Under the pieces are notes generated by a model. That model ran no database searches, had not been told where the DNA came from, and was given only the letters and a program-made list of their open reading frames with translations. This document shows positions 34,171 to 45,297 of a stretch of 64,000 nucleotides of DNA, in pieces. This stretch comes from Chitinophaga niastensis (GTDB lineage Bacteria > Bacteroidota > Bacteroidia > Chitinophagales > Chitinophagaceae): NCBI RefSeq assembly GCF_003014755.1, contig NZ_PYAW01000002.1:1116001-1180000 (forward strand). Direction: 5' to 3'. A program made the translations under genes and the position numbers. The stretch's first letter is position 1. Every line of letters starts with the position of its first letter.

Positions 34171-34186
34171 TTGGCACAATTCTCGT
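34171..34186 (+). promoter_or_regulatory. Possible sigma-54-like promoter of groESL
   Basis: TTGGCAC matches the -24 half of a sigma-54 promoter, but the -12 half (TCGT where TTGC is expected) is poor. It lies 51 bases before the groES ATG. No TAnnTTTG box is evident in this stretch, so this is the best available candidate, held with low certainty. Confidence 0.3.
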
Positions 34187-34237
34187 GGACTGAAGGAGCG
34201 ATCATAAAATCAACTACTTTTTTAAATAAAAACTACT

Positions 34238-34519
34238 ATGGCTAAAAAATTAAGTATTAAACCTTTAGCTGACAGGGTAATCGTGAAACCTGCAGCGGCG
34301 GAAGAAAAAACAGCTGGTGGTATCATTATCCCGGATACTGCAAAAGAAAAACCTGTGAGAGGCACCGTAGTGGCTGCTGGTCCTGGTAAAAAAGATGAGC
34401 CGATCACAGTAAAAGTAGGCGATACTGTACTGTACGGTAAATACTCTGGTCAGGAACTCCCTATCGAAGGTGAAGATTACTTAATCATGCGTGAATCCGA
34501 TATCCTGGCGATCGTTTAA
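34238..34519 (+). CDS. groES: Co-chaperonin GroES
   Basis: GroES caps the GroEL ring so that bound proteins fold in the closed chamber. The 93-residue protein has the opening [29 protein letters not shown], read here in parts: [10 protein letters not shown] near 7-16 and the mobile loop with AGGIIIPD near 27-34. The family end ILAIV is present. It is followed after 51 bases by groEL in the standard operon. Upstream are TGTCA repeats and a weak sigma-54-like site, which suggest stress control. Confidence 0.98.
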   Translation: MAKKLSIKPLADRVIVKPAAAEEKTAGGIIIPDTAKEKPVRGTVVAAGPGKKDEPITVKVGDTVLYGKYSGQELPIEGEDYLIMRESDILAIV

Positions 34520-34543
34520 TGATATCCTCCCGGATATGTCTAA

Positions 34544-36208
<1,665 letters not shown>

Positions 36209-36225
36209 TCTATATTATTACAAAA

Positions 36226-36260
36226 AAAACTCCTGCGGGCTTCGGTCTGTCAGGAGTTTT
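36226..36260 (+). terminator. Terminator of groESL with TTCG tetraloop
   Basis: Arms 36226-36235 and 36251-36260 pair perfectly. The inner part closes with C-TTCG-G, and T7 overlaps the right arm end. Confidence 0.9.
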
Positions 36261-36331
36261 TTTATGCAGAAAATCTGTCAACCTGTAACATTATGAACAG
36301 AATCGTCGTTAAAAGAACGAGATGTAAATAG

Positions 36332-36823
36332 ATGCGGATGAATACAATTTTTAAACTGATGATGGCCTGCCTGCTCATATCGCTCGCAGCCTGCCTGAAA
36401 AAAGAATCCTCCATGAATATGGTGCCACTGGCAGATGCCAGGGTAGATACCGAAATACAGGCATATCTGCGCGCTCATAATTTAGAAGCAGAGCGGGATG
36501 CATCCGGTCTCTATTATAATATTATTACCCAGGGAGATAGTGTTCATTTTGTAAAAGCTACCTCCATTCCTACCGTTATCTATACCAATCAACTGATTTC
36601 AGGAGCAATAGTAGGCAATTCCTTTGGTGCTACTGATTTCGATCATCGCCCGCTTAAAGATCATATTCCCGGCTGGCAAATAGGCCTGCAAAAAATTTCA
36701 CAGGGAGGAAAGATCAAATTATACATTCCGCCCGCTCTGGCATTCGGTTCCGTTGGTATTCCCGGCGTAATCCCCCCAAATGCTATTCTTATTTCTGAAA
36801 TAGAATTAGTAAATATTAAGTAG
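36332..36823 (+). CDS. FKBP-type peptidyl-prolyl isomerase lipoprotein 1
   Basis: This is a 163-residue exported lipoprotein (signal ending SLAAC, lipid Cys near 21) with an FKBP fold at about 55-163. The core strands GWQIGLQKISQGGKIKLYIPP and the PPNAILISEIEL end are clear. The loop after the first strand differs from classical FKBPs (no VxYxG), so activity may be weak. Met3 is an alternative start. It is followed 67 bases later by a related gene. Both probably help folding in the envelope; their position after groEL may be chance. Confidence 0.82.
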   Translation: MRMNTIFKLMMACLLISLAACLKKESSMNMVPLADARVDTEIQAYLRAHNLEAERDASGLYYNIITQGDSVHFVKATSIPTVIYTNQLISGAIVGNSFGATDFDHRPLKDHIPGWQIGLQKISQGGKIKLYIPPALAFGSVGIPGVIPPNAILISEIELVNIK

Positions 36824-36890
36824 GATGTATTAACTTTTGCCATTCGTATTTTTACTTTTTATTTTATAAACAAACTGCAACTGTTACCGT

Positions 36891-37376
36891 ATGAAGAAAG
36901 TATTTTTGTTGGGAGGATTATTTTTGGTTGTGCTCGCAGCCTGCTCAAAGAAAGACAACACAACACCTTATGATGCTGTGGCACAATTTAACATAGACTC
37001 TGCTAAAATTGATACCTACCTGAAAGCCAATAATATCACAGGTGTAAAGCATGACTCTACCTATGGGATTTTTTACCAGATTGTGAAGAGAGGTGATACA
37101 AAAGATACCGCTAAGGCTACCAGCAACGTTAAAGTTGGCTACATAGGTACCTTGCTGGATAAATCTAAATTTGACTCAAATGACTCAACGACCTTCGATT
37201 TAAACCGTGTAATTCAGGGCTGGCAGATAGGTATACCCAAGATTGGTAAAGGTGGAGAAATAAACCTCTATTTGCCTTCTTATTATGGTTATGGCCCTAC
37301 TTCACCAGGTAGCGGTATCCCGGCTAATGCTGTATTGATTTTCAATGTTAAACTGATCGATTTCACTAATAAATAG
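36891..37376 (+). CDS. FKBP-type peptidyl-prolyl isomerase lipoprotein 2
   Basis: This 161-residue lipoprotein (signal ending LAACS, Cys near 18) is a paralogue of the preceding gene with a more standard FKBP domain. VKVGYIGTLLDKSKFDS supplies the VxYxG strand (near 81), then FDLNRVIQGWQIGIPKIGKGGEINLYLP and IPANAVLIFNVKLIDF. It should catalyse prolyl cis-trans isomerisation in the periplasm. Sequence similarity to its neighbour is modest, so the duplication is old. The transcript ends at a strong terminator. Confidence 0.88.
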   Translation: MKKVFLLGGLFLVVLAACSKKDNTTPYDAVAQFNIDSAKIDTYLKANNITGVKHDSTYGIFYQIVKRGDTKDTAKATSNVKVGYIGTLLDKSKFDSNDSTTFDLNRVIQGWQIGIPKIGKGGEINLYLPSYYGYGPTSPGSGIPANAVLIFNVKLIDFTNK

Positions 37377-37395
37377 TGCTGTTCAGCATAAATGG

Positions 37396-37430
37396 AAAAG
37401 CGGTCCCGGTGTAGCCTGGACCGCTTTTTT
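37396..37430 (+). terminator. Rho-independent terminator
   Basis: An 11-base stem (37396-37406 with 37418-37428) and an 11-base loop precede T6, directly after the second FKBP gene. Confidence 0.9.
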
Positions 37431-37489
37431 ATGCCTTTTGTTTTATTCGCACGCTTTCCGTTAATTTTACAGATAAATAAAGAAAAACA

Positions 37490-38917
37490 GTGGCACACGA
37501 ATGTATTTCCGTATTCGATATTTTTAAGATAGGCGTTGGCCCTTCGAGTTCTCATACCTTAGGCCCATGGCGGGCTGCACAGCGTTTTTTGCAACAAATA
37601 GACGATAACGGCAGGCTGGCAGATATCACCAAATTACAGGTGTTGCTATATGGCTCACTCGCTAAAACAGGCCATGGACACGGTACTGATATTGCAGTAC
37701 AGTTGGGTCTTTGCGGCGACGATCCCGTTACTTTTGACGTAAACCAGATTAATCCTAAAATGGATACTATCCGCCGTAGCCGTAAAATGCTGGTAGCGGG
37801 TAAGTATGAAATAGATTTTGACCCCGTTGAAGATATTGATTTTCTCTTTGAAGAATCTTTGCCTTTTCACCCCAATGCACTCACTTTCCTGGTCACTTTT
37901 ACAGATGGAGAACAACGCGCAGCTACTTATTATTCCATTGGTGGCGGCTTTGTTATACAGGAAGGGGATGCCAATGGTGGTGGCAAACAGGTAGACCTGC
38001 CATTTCCTATCGATACCGCCCGTCAGCTGCTGCAATGGTGTATTAAAACAGGTTACAGCATTTCGGAACTGGTCATGGAAAATGAACAAGCCTGGCGTTC
38101 TGAAGAGGAAACCCGTCAGGGCATCCTCAATATATGGCGGGTAATGCAGGAATGTACTTTCCGCGGATGCCACACTACCGGTGAGTTACCTGGTGGTCTG
38201 AAAGTAGCACGCCGTGCTGCTGCACTCAATAAAAAATTATTGAAAGGCCGTACCTATTCAGATTATAATTCCTGGATTGAAGCCATCAGGGCGGGAGGCG
38301 AGCATTTTAGCTATACACTCGACTGGGTAAGCTGCTTTGCATTAGCCGTGAATGAAGAAAACGCGTCTTTTGGCCGCGTGGTAACAGCACCCACCAATGG
38401 CGCAGCAGGCGTAATACCCGCTGTATTGCAGTATTTTATCATTTTCTGCGATGGTTTCCGCGAAGATAAGATCGAACAGTTCCTGCTCACTGCTTCTGAA
38501 ATAGGTAGCATCTTTAAAAAACGCTCCACCATCTCCGCAGCCATGGGCGGCTGCCAGGCGGAAATAGGGGTGTCGTCGGCCATGGCGGCGGCGGCGCTGA
38601 CGGAATGCCTCGGCGGTTCCCAACGCCAGGTGTTAATGGCTGCAGAAATAGCCATGGAACATCACCTTGGCCTTACCTGCGATCCTATTGGCGGACTGGT
38701 GCAGATTCCATGCATTGAAAGAAATACGATGGGGGCTATCAAAGCGATCACCGCTTCCCAGCTGGCCCTGCAAAGTAACCCTGAACTGGCAAAAGTATCA
38801 CTGGATGCTGTTGTGAAAACAATGTGGGAAACCGCGCAGGATATGAACTCAAAATATAAGGAAACCTCTGATGGTGGCCTCGCAGTAAATATTCCTATCA
38901 GCTTGCCTGAATGTTAA
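37490..38917 (+). CDS. sdaA: L-serine ammonia-lyase (iron-sulfur)
   Basis: This enzyme deaminates L-serine to pyruvate and ammonia with a 4Fe-4S cluster. The 475-residue single-chain form starts with GTG at 37490, since [18 protein letters not shown] follows at the expected distance and no in-frame ATG is near. The N-terminal beta domain (1-155) precedes the catalytic alpha domain, which has the motifs [14 protein letters not shown] and [18 protein letters not shown]. Cys residues in [14 protein letters not shown] and QIPCIERN are the cluster ligands. A short GC-rich patch near 38560-38600 encodes the AMAAAAL segment. Repeat A3 follows immediately. Confidence 0.95.
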   Translation: MAHECISVFDIFKIGVGPSSSHTLGPWRAAQRFLQQIDDNGRLADITKLQVLLYGSLAKTGHGHGTDIAVQLGLCGDDPVTFDVNQINPKMDTIRRSRKMLVAGKYEIDFDPVEDIDFLFEESLPFHPNALTFLVTFTDGEQRAATYYSIGGGFVIQEGDANGGGKQVDLPFPIDTARQLLQWCIKTGYSISELVMENEQAWRSEEETRQGILNIWRVMQECTFRGCHTTGELPGGLKVARRAAALNKKLLKGRTYSDYNSWIEAIRAGGEHFSYTLDWVSCFALAVNEENASFGRVVTAPTNGAAGVIPAVLQYFIIFCDGFREDKIEQFLLTASEIGSIFKKRSTISAAMGGCQAEIGVSSAMAAAALTECLGGSQRQVLMAAEIAMEHHLGLTCDPIGGLVQIPCIERNTMGAIKAITASQLALQSNPELAKVSLDAVVKTMWETAQDMNSKYKETSDGGLAVNIPISLPEC

Positions 38918-38919
38918 GT

Positions 38920-39069
38920 AATGACGAATCTCGAATTGTGAATTACGGGACTATTAGCGAAGATTTAAGCAGATATTAATTACTGAAATATAACGAAAGA
39001 AACATATTTTCGTTTATACGGTATTTACATTCGTTTCGACCCGTAATTCATAATTCGTAATTCGTAATT
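38920..39069. repeat. Heptad inverted repeat, copy A3 (degenerate)
   Basis: Arms 38920-38949 and 39040-39069 pair over about 30 bases with four or five mismatches, in contrast to the perfect A1 and A2. The 90-base loop contains TTAGCGAAGAT (38954-38964), shared with the A2 loop on its other strand. It looks like an older, decaying copy. It ends five bases before the next ATG. Confidence 0.8.
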
Positions 39070-39074
39070 ATTCT

Positions 39075-41882
39075 ATGCGTATTATCCTTGCCATTATTTT
39101 TCTTTTTTTCTTCTCTCTTTCGTTATCAGCACAACAATTTGGTGGAAACCCTCCATCGCTGAAATGGCAGCAGATCAATACAGATACTATACGTGTTATA
39201 TTCCCCCGGGGCATGAGCCTGCAGGGCGAACGTGTAGCTAATATTGAACAATATCTGAATCGTTATTCCAGGCATTCTATCGGTAACCTGGAAAAAAAGG
39301 TAAGCATTGTATTGCAGAACCAAACAATGCAATCCAATGGGTACGTACAACTAGGCCCCTTCCGCTCAGAATTTTATTTATCTCCTTCGCCTTCTTCACA
39401 GGATCTGGGCTCACTCAACTGGGTGGAACAATTATCCCTGCATGAATACCGGCACGTATTGCAAAATATGAACTTCCGCCAGGGTGTTTCTAAAGTGTTT
39501 TCCTACCTGGGTGGTGAACTGGGGCAGGCCGCTGCTACCAACATCGCAGTGCCTAACTGGTTTTGGGAAGGAGATGCGGTAGTAATGGAAACAGCACTCA
39601 GTCCGCAGGGAAGAGGCAGGCTCCCGGCTTTCTTTGACGGTTTCCGCGGACTCTCACTGGCGGGTAAACAGTACAGCTATATGAAAATCCGCAATGGCTC
39701 GTATGTTGATTTTGTTCCGGATCATTATCCATTAGGTTACCTCATGAATACTTATGGCCGTGAGCATTACGGACAAACATTCTGGAGAGACGTTACCAGC
39801 GATGCAGTACGTTACCGTGGCGTTTTTTATCCGCTCTCGCATAGCCTGAAGAAAAGGACAGGCAAGAATGTGACAGGTTTCTATCATGCCATGTTGCAGG
39901 AATATCAGCCACTATGGAATAATTACGCGGCCCGCCCGGATACTACACCGGCAGTGCCTTTGATGCCTGTTGCCAAACAAGTGACTAACTACAAATATGT
40001 ATATGCTGCTGGTAATAATGAATGGGTGGTGTTGAAAAGTGCAAATAATAAAGTACCTGGTATCTACTTGCTGAATGCCGGCGGTAAAGAGCAGTTGCTG
40101 GTCAGACCCGGCATTGTATACGACGACTTTTTCAGTTATAAAAATGGTCGGGCGGTATGGGCAGCTGCCCGCTTTGATGCACGTTGGGGCTGGAAAGATT
40201 TTTCTGTTATCCGCATCTGGGATAAGGCTACCGGCAGCACTAAAACAGTATCTCCCCGTGGCAAATTCTTTTCTCCTGATATCAGCGCAAACGGGCAGCA
40301 GGTAATAGCTACTGCCACCACGCCGGATATGCAGTACAGCCTGCAACTGATCAATACCCAAACCGGTACCATAGAAAAAGTATTGCCCAATCCGGAAAAC
40401 TGGTACTACACCTATCCTCGTTTTGCGGCCAATGACCAGGCTATCATCAGTGCTGTACGGAACCAGAAAGGAGAGATGGCGCTGGTGCAGCAATCCCTGA
40501 CTACCGGCGAATCTACTGTGCTCACGCCTTTCAGCTTCACTGTGCTGGGTATACCGGCTGTAAATGGGGATACTGTTTATTTTACTTCCGGTTATAAAGA
40601 TGTAAATGACGTGTATGCGCTGACGTTATCTGACAAAAAAACTTATGAGGTAACAGACCGGAGCAACAGTGCGTTACATGTAGCCCTGGACAACGAAAAA
40701 GACAGTCTTGTTTTCAGTGAGTTCACTATAAAAGGATATAAATTATACCACGCCGCGGTAAAAACTGCGGGTTGGCAGCAGGTAACTATCAGCAAATTAG
40801 ACCATAGCGCCTGGCTGCAACCGTATTTTGAAGAAGGCGGTAATATCCTGGATAAAGTGCCACACGATTCTCTACCGGTAAAAAAATATCCGCAGTTCAC
40901 GCGTCCTTTTAACTTCCATAGCTGGGCACCTTCTTTTAATGACCCGGATTATGGTATCTCCCTCATCGGCGAAAACATCCTCAGCACCACTACTACCAGT
41001 CTGGGTTATACGTATAACCGGAATGAAGGTAGTTCAGACTTTGGCGCCAGCTTCACTTTTGGTGGATGGTTCCCTTATCTCTCTACCGGTGTTGACTATA
41101 CGATAAACCGTAACGGCCTTAATCAAAACAGGGAGCGTGTTTACTGGAATGAAATAACAACGCATGTTGGTTACAGCATTCCGCTCAACTTATCTGCCGG
41201 CCTTTACAGCCGCAGCTTATCATTTGGTAGCAATTATAACATCAATCATAGCTATCGGGATAAAAAATACAAAGGAAATGATCTGCAATACCTGACCCAC
41301 ACCCTGATCTTCAACAACCAGCGGATAAAAGCCACGCAAAATATCTTCACGCATTTCGGTCAGTATGCTGCAGTGCAATACAGCAGCTCCACCAGCGGAT
41401 TATACGCAGAGCAGTTGTATGCAAGACTGGATCAGTATCTGCCGGGTTTATGGCAAAATCATAACCTGGTATTACAGGCTGCTTATCAGCAACGGGACAA
41501 CGAGTTTAATTATAGTTTTACAGATAACTTCGTATATGCGAGAGGGTATAATACACCGCTTTATACCCGTATTTACAAGCTGGGCGCCAATTACCATCTT
41601 CCATTGGTATATCCCGACTGGGGCTTTGCACAGATATTATACTTTAACCGTATCAGGGCTAACCTGTTTTATGATTATAGTATGGCTAATTATTTCAGGG
41701 GAGATATTAATACCCGTTATGCTTCTGCGGGTACGGAGCTTTTCTTTGATACCAGGATCGGTAATGTCCTGCCATTCACGTTTGGCGTACGTTTCAGCCA
41801 CCTGTTTGATCAGGATCCTGTAGATAATGCAAAAAACCGGGTGAATTTTATCATCCCGATTCAGCAATTATTCAGCCACTAA
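39075..41882 (+). CDS. Outer-membrane protein: metallopeptidase-like domain, beta-propeller, beta-barrel
   Basis: This 935-residue protein has a signal peptide (cleavage near SAQ at 18-20). Residues about 70-190 look like a gluzincin domain: HEYRH at 123-127 and WFWEGDA with Glu165, the spacing of HExxH...E zinc proteases. Residues about 290-600 show repeated strand-turn blocks like a TolB-type propeller. The last 300 residues alternate aromatic and polar residues and end in Phe-Ser-His, suggesting an outer-membrane barrel. Similar long proteins occur across Bacteroidota without an experimental function. Catalysis and substrate are inferences. The ATG lies right after repeat A3, so its promoter is probably within or before the repeat. 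Confidence 0.7.
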   Translation: MRIILAIIFLFFFSLSLSAQQFGGNPPSLKWQQINTDTIRVIFPRGMSLQGERVANIEQYLNRYSRHSIGNLEKKVSIVLQNQTMQSNGYVQLGPFRSEFYLSPSPSSQDLGSLNWVEQLSLHEYRHVLQNMNFRQGVSKVFSYLGGELGQAAATNIAVPNWFWEGDAVVMETALSPQGRGRLPAFFDGFRGLSLAGKQYSYMKIRNGSYVDFVPDHYPLGYLMNTYGREHYGQTFWRDVTSDAVRYRGVFYPLSHSLKKRTGKNVTGFYHAMLQEYQPLWNNYAARPDTTPAVPLMPVAKQVTNYKYVYAAGNNEWVVLKSANNKVPGIYLLNAGGKEQLLVRPGIVYDDFFSYKNGRAVWAAARFDARWGWKDFSVIRIWDKATGSTKTVSPRGKFFSPDISANGQQVIATATTPDMQYSLQLINTQTGTIEKVLPNPENWYYTYPRFAANDQAIISAVRNQKGEMALVQQSLTTGESTVLTPFSFTVLGIPAVNGDTVYFTSGYKDVNDVYALTLSDKKTYEVTDRSNSALHVALDNEKDSLVFSEFTIKGYKLYHAAVKTAGWQQVTISKLDHSAWLQPYFEEGGNILDKVPHDSLPVKKYPQFTRPFNFHSWAPSFNDPDYGISLIGENILSTTTTSLGYTYNRNEGSSDFGASFTFGGWFPYLSTGVDYTINRNGLNQNRERVYWNEITTHVGYSIPLNLSAGLYSRSLSFGSNYNINHSYRDKKYKGNDLQYLTHTLIFNNQRIKATQNIFTHFGQYAAVQYSSSTSGLYAEQLYARLDQYLPGLWQNHNLVLQAAYQQRDNEFNYSFTDNFVYARGYNTPLYTRIYKLGANYHLPLVYPDWGFAQILYFNRIRANLFYDYSMANYFRGDINTRYASAGTELFFDTRIGNVLPFTFGVRFSHLFDQDPVDNAKNRVNFIIPIQQLFSH

Positions 41883-41884
41883 AA

Positions 41885-42361
41885 TTATTTAACATCTATT
41901 CTGAGCGCAGGTGCTTTGTAGTATTTTTCACCAGCGTATCTGATGATGATCTCATCAAAATATAATATATCACCTGTTTGCAGTAATTCTTTCAAACGGC
42001 TGCTCCACAAGGCGGACAAGGAACCTTGTTTGAAATTTTCTCCGGTAAAATCTTTATAAACGGCAGGTTGTCCGGTGGTATCGTTGAGGTAGGGTTCATG
42101 CCTTTCATAAGTAAAGGCAAAAGAGATAATGGGGTATTTAACATTTTTTTCGTCACGCACTACCAGGCTGGAATCCAGCAGCTTTATTATTTCACTTTTA
42201 GGAAGTGTATCACTTAAAAAAACACCCCAGCTGCTGCGAAGCTTCGTAGGCCTTTTGTTGCTGACAGTAGCGGCAGCAGGCGCCGCTTTTTTCTTTGCCT
42301 GTGCTAATACCGGTGTAGCAGCAGTTCCCAATAATAAAATATAAAGTAGGTGTTTTAGCAT
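41885..42361 (-). CDS. Secreted conserved hypothetical protein
   Basis: This 158-residue protein has a signal peptide (cleavage near VLAQ at 18-21), an Ala/Lys-rich spacer and a beta-rich domain (about 40-158). The domain contains SFAFTYERHEP and GDILYFDEIIIRYAG. The latter strand pair resembles the C-terminal repeat of gliding motility protein GldM, but the match is too weak to assign. It lies downstream of valS on the same strand but beyond a terminator. Its stop is two bases from the stop of the convergent outer-membrane protein gene. The function is unknown. Confidence 0.75.
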   Translation of the reverse strand: MLKHLLYILLLGTAATPVLAQAKKKAAPAAATVSNKRPTKLRSSWGVFLSDTLPKSEIIKLLDSSLVVRDEKNVKYPIISFAFTYERHEPYLNDTTGQPAVYKDFTGENFKQGSLSALWSSRLKELLQTGDILYFDEIIIRYAGEKYYKAPALRIDVK

Positions 42362-42382
42362 GATAGTATGGGGATATAAAAA

Positions 42383-42411
42383 ATCGCCCGGTATAGTAAC
42401 GACCGGGCGAT
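42383..42411 (-). terminator. Terminator of valS
   Basis: Ten-base perfect arms (42383-42392 and 42402-42411) are followed on the minus strand by T6. It separates valS from the hypothetical gene downstream. Confidence 0.9.
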
Positions 42412-42419
42412 CATAAAAA

Positions 42420-45080
42420 TTATAAGGATTTTAAACTTTCCTCGATCATCAGAATCTTGGCTTCTGCATCGGCCTTCTTCCGGCGTTCTGCGTCTACCGC
42501 TTCCGGCTTTGCATTTTGTACAAAGCGTTCATTGGCCAGTTTATTTTCTACTGATGTTAAAAAGCCTTTCAGATAGGTAAGGTCCTTCAACAGTGTTTCC
42601 TTTTGTGCAGCTGTGTCCAGTACGATTTCTGTGCCCAGGTAAAATTTATCTTTCTGTATTACCAGCGTAATACATCCGGGCACTGCTTCCTGTACATAGT
42701 TGATAGCTGAGGCATTCACCTGTTTTACGAGCATACTTTCAATTCGTTTGAAGGCATTTTCGTGTTTGGTTTCTATATGCAGTACAATCGGATCTTTTGG
42801 TTTGATTTGATGTTTGTTGCGTGCATCGCGGATGCTGCTGATCACTTCTTTTGCCAGCAAACCTTCCTGCAGCGTGGCATGTACCGGTGCTGCAGGTGTG
42901 GTAAATTGTTTGATCATCAGTGAATCGTCTTCACTGCGCATTGCCAGTTGCTGATATATTTCTTCTGTAATGAAAGGCATATATGGGTGCAACAGTTGCA
43001 TCAGTTGTTCAAAGAAGCTTACTGTTTTATGGTATACAGAAGCAGGAATAGGTTGTTCAAAACCAGGTTTTGCCCACTCCAGGTACCAGCTGCAGAAATC
43101 ATCCCATACCAGGCTGTAGATAGCTTTCAGCCCTTCGCTCAAACGGAAATCGTTGTGAAGGGAAGCTACTTCTTTCTGTACTTCATTCAGTCTGCTTTCA
43201 AACCATTTCACCGCAAAATTATCTGCAGCAACATTGGAGGCGCTATCATCTTCCTGTCGTTGTTCCCACATCTTCACCAGCTTCAGGGCATTCCATATTT
43301 TATTACAGAAATTACGGCCTTGTTCACAGCTGGCATCATCGTATAGTAAATCGTTACCGGCAGGAGAGGAGATCATGATACCGAAACGTACTGCATCGGC
43401 GCCAAATGTATGAATGAGTCCCAGCAGATCAGGGGAGTTACCTAACTGCTTGCTCATCTTACGTCCCAGTTTATCACGCACCATACCGGTAAAGTATACA
43501 TCGCTGAAAGGCTTTACCTGCTTAAATTCCAGGCCGGCCATAATCATACGTGCTACCCAGAAGAAGATAATATCCTGTCCTGTTACCAATACAGAAGTAG
43601 GATAATAGTAGTTGATATCTTCGTTATCAGGTTGGGAGATGCCATTGAATACTTCCATTGGCCATAACCAGGAGCTGAACCAGGTATCCAGGCAGTCCTC
43701 ATCCTGTGTGAGTGCATCTGCAGTAACGGTGATATTTCGAGCAGCAAACTGCGCTACTGCTTCAGCAGCGGTGGCAGCTACTTCAAAAGTGCCATCTGTT
43801 GTGTACCAGGCTGGTATTTGTTGTCCCCACCAAAGCTGACGGGAAATACACCAGTCCTTCACGTTTTCCATCCAGTATTTGTAGGTAGCCAGGAAACGGT
43901 CGCCGGGATGGATTTTTACATCACCTTCTACCACTGCGTCCAGTGCTGGTTTGGCCATTTCGGCCATTTTTACAAACCACTGTGTAGAGATACGCGGCTC
44001 TACTACGGTATCGGGGTTACGTTGACTGTAACCGAGACGGGTAGTATATTCCTGTTCTTTAACCAGTAAGCCGACTTCTGCTAAAGTAGCTACTACTTTC
44101 TTACGGGCTACAAAACGATCTTCTCCTACAAATACTACTGCAGCTGCGCTGAGGGTACCATCATCATTGAGGGTATCTACTATTTCCAGGTTGTGTTTCA
44201 GACCCAGGTTATAGTCATTGATATCGTGTGCAGGTGTCACTTTAAGTGCACCTGTTCCAAATTCTTTATCTACATAAGTATCGAAGATCACCGGTACACG
44301 ACGATTTACCAGCGGCACTGTTGCATAGTGGCCTTTCAGGTGTGCGTATCTTTCATCCGCTGGATTTACACAGATAGCAGTATCGCCCATGATGGTTTCA
44401 GGACGCTGTGTAGCAATGGTGATAAACTCACCGGTAGCTTTGCCGTCGCCATCTGTGATCGCATATTTTACATGATACAGTTTACCCTGCAGATCTTTGT
44501 ATTCTACTTCTTCATCACTCAAAGCTGTTTTGGCTTTGGGATCCCAGTTGATCATGCGTGCACCGCGATAGATAACACCTTTTTTATACAGATCCACAAA
44601 CACCTTTATTACTGCTTCGTAATAATGATCGTCCATTGTGAATGTAACACGGTCCCAATCGCAGGAGCAGCCGAGTTTTTTTATCTGGTGATAGATAATA
44701 TCACCGTATTTATCTTTCCATTCAAATGCATATTTCAGGAACTCTTCGCGGGAGAGCTGGGATTTTTCAATACCCTTTTCCCGTTTGAGCATGTCTACTA
44801 CTTTGGCTTCTGTAGCAATAGAAGCATGGTCGGAACCTGGTACCCAGCAGGCGTTGAACCCGCTCATACGGGCACGGCGCACGAGGATGTCCTGGACGGT
44901 TTCATTGAGTGTATGGCCAAGATGTAAGACCCCGGTCACATTAGGAGGGGGAATGACTACAGTAAAAGGCTGGCGGTGATCCGGTTTAGAGCGGAAATAA
45001 CCTTTGTCCATCCATTGTTGGTACCATTTTTCTTCAACCGTTGCAGGCAGGTAGTTTTTCGAAAGTTCCATGCTATTCAT
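42420..45080 (-). CDS. valS: Valyl-tRNA synthetase
   Basis: ValRS charges tRNA-Val and edits mischarged threonine. The 886-residue class I enzyme has the HIGH motif as LHLGHTLN near residue 50, the CP1 editing domain (about 185-335) and the KMSKS loop as GRKMSKQLGNSPD near 520. An anticodon-binding helical domain and a C-terminal coiled coil (about 815-886) follow. ATG 45080 is preferred over the frame start at 45095, because a TATTTTTG promoter box occupies 45093-45100. ATG 45071 is also possible. The gene ends in its own terminator. Confidence 0.96.
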   Translation of the reverse strand: MNSMELSKNYLPATVEEKWYQQWMDKGYFRSKPDHRQPFTVVIPPPNVTGVLHLGHTLNETVQDILVRRARMSGFNACWVPGSDHASIATEAKVVDMLKREKGIEKSQLSREEFLKYAFEWKDKYGDIIYHQIKKLGCSCDWDRVTFTMDDHYYEAVIKVFVDLYKKGVIYRGARMINWDPKAKTALSDEEVEYKDLQGKLYHVKYAITDGDGKATGEFITIATQRPETIMGDTAICVNPADERYAHLKGHYATVPLVNRRVPVIFDTYVDKEFGTGALKVTPAHDINDYNLGLKHNLEIVDTLNDDGTLSAAAVVFVGEDRFVARKKVVATLAEVGLLVKEQEYTTRLGYSQRNPDTVVEPRISTQWFVKMAEMAKPALDAVVEGDVKIHPGDRFLATYKYWMENVKDWCISRQLWWGQQIPAWYTTDGTFEVAATAAEAVAQFAARNITVTADALTQDEDCLDTWFSSWLWPMEVFNGISQPDNEDINYYYPTSVLVTGQDIIFFWVARMIMAGLEFKQVKPFSDVYFTGMVRDKLGRKMSKQLGNSPDLLGLIHTFGADAVRFGIMISSPAGNDLLYDDASCEQGRNFCNKIWNALKLVKMWEQRQEDDSASNVAADNFAVKWFESRLNEVQKEVASLHNDFRLSEGLKAIYSLVWDDFCSWYLEWAKPGFEQPIPASVYHKTVSFFEQLMQLLHPYMPFITEEIYQQLAMRSEDDSLMIKQFTTPAAPVHATLQEGLLAKEVISSIRDARNKHQIKPKDPIVLHIETKHENAFKRIESMLVKQVNASAINYVQEAVPGCITLVIQKDKFYLGTEIVLDTAAQKETLLKDLTYLKGFLTSVENKLANERFVQNAKPEAVDAERRKKADAEAKILMIEESLKSL

Positions 45081-45092
45081 AATATAAGGTTG

Positions 45093-45100
45093 CAAAAATA
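45093..45100 (-). promoter_or_regulatory. Promoter -7 box of valS
   Basis: On the minus strand this reads TATTTTTG, an exact consensus match, 12 bases before ATG 45080. It rules out a start at 45095 and implies a very short leader. Confidence 0.6.
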
Positions 45101-45297
45101 ACGGAGATTCAGCAGAGATGGAAATTAGTTTATGTCTTGTTTGGGGGTGGCTGACCCTTGCAGGACAAATATCAGGGGAAACCTGCCAGATAGGAATTTG
45201 TTCACGCCACTTAAACCAGCCCGGTATAAACTCTTAACAGGCTCGTCTATTTTGAGTGATTATTAAACCCCTTGTTAATTATCCAAAACGCTCTGAA

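Noticed and set aside
34120..34237. CIRCE operator (HrcA site) before groES
   Set aside because: I looked for the TTAGCACTC-N9-GAGTGCTAA palindrome and did not find it.
38550..38610. GC-rich patch in sdaA as a sign of transferred DNA
   Set aside because: It encodes a conserved Ala-rich helix of the enzyme and the flanks are normal; local amino-acid content explains it.
44193..44927. 244-codon ORF opposite valS
   Set aside because: It lies wholly within valS, is rich in Cys, Phe, Ile and His as expected of an antisense frame, and matches no family.
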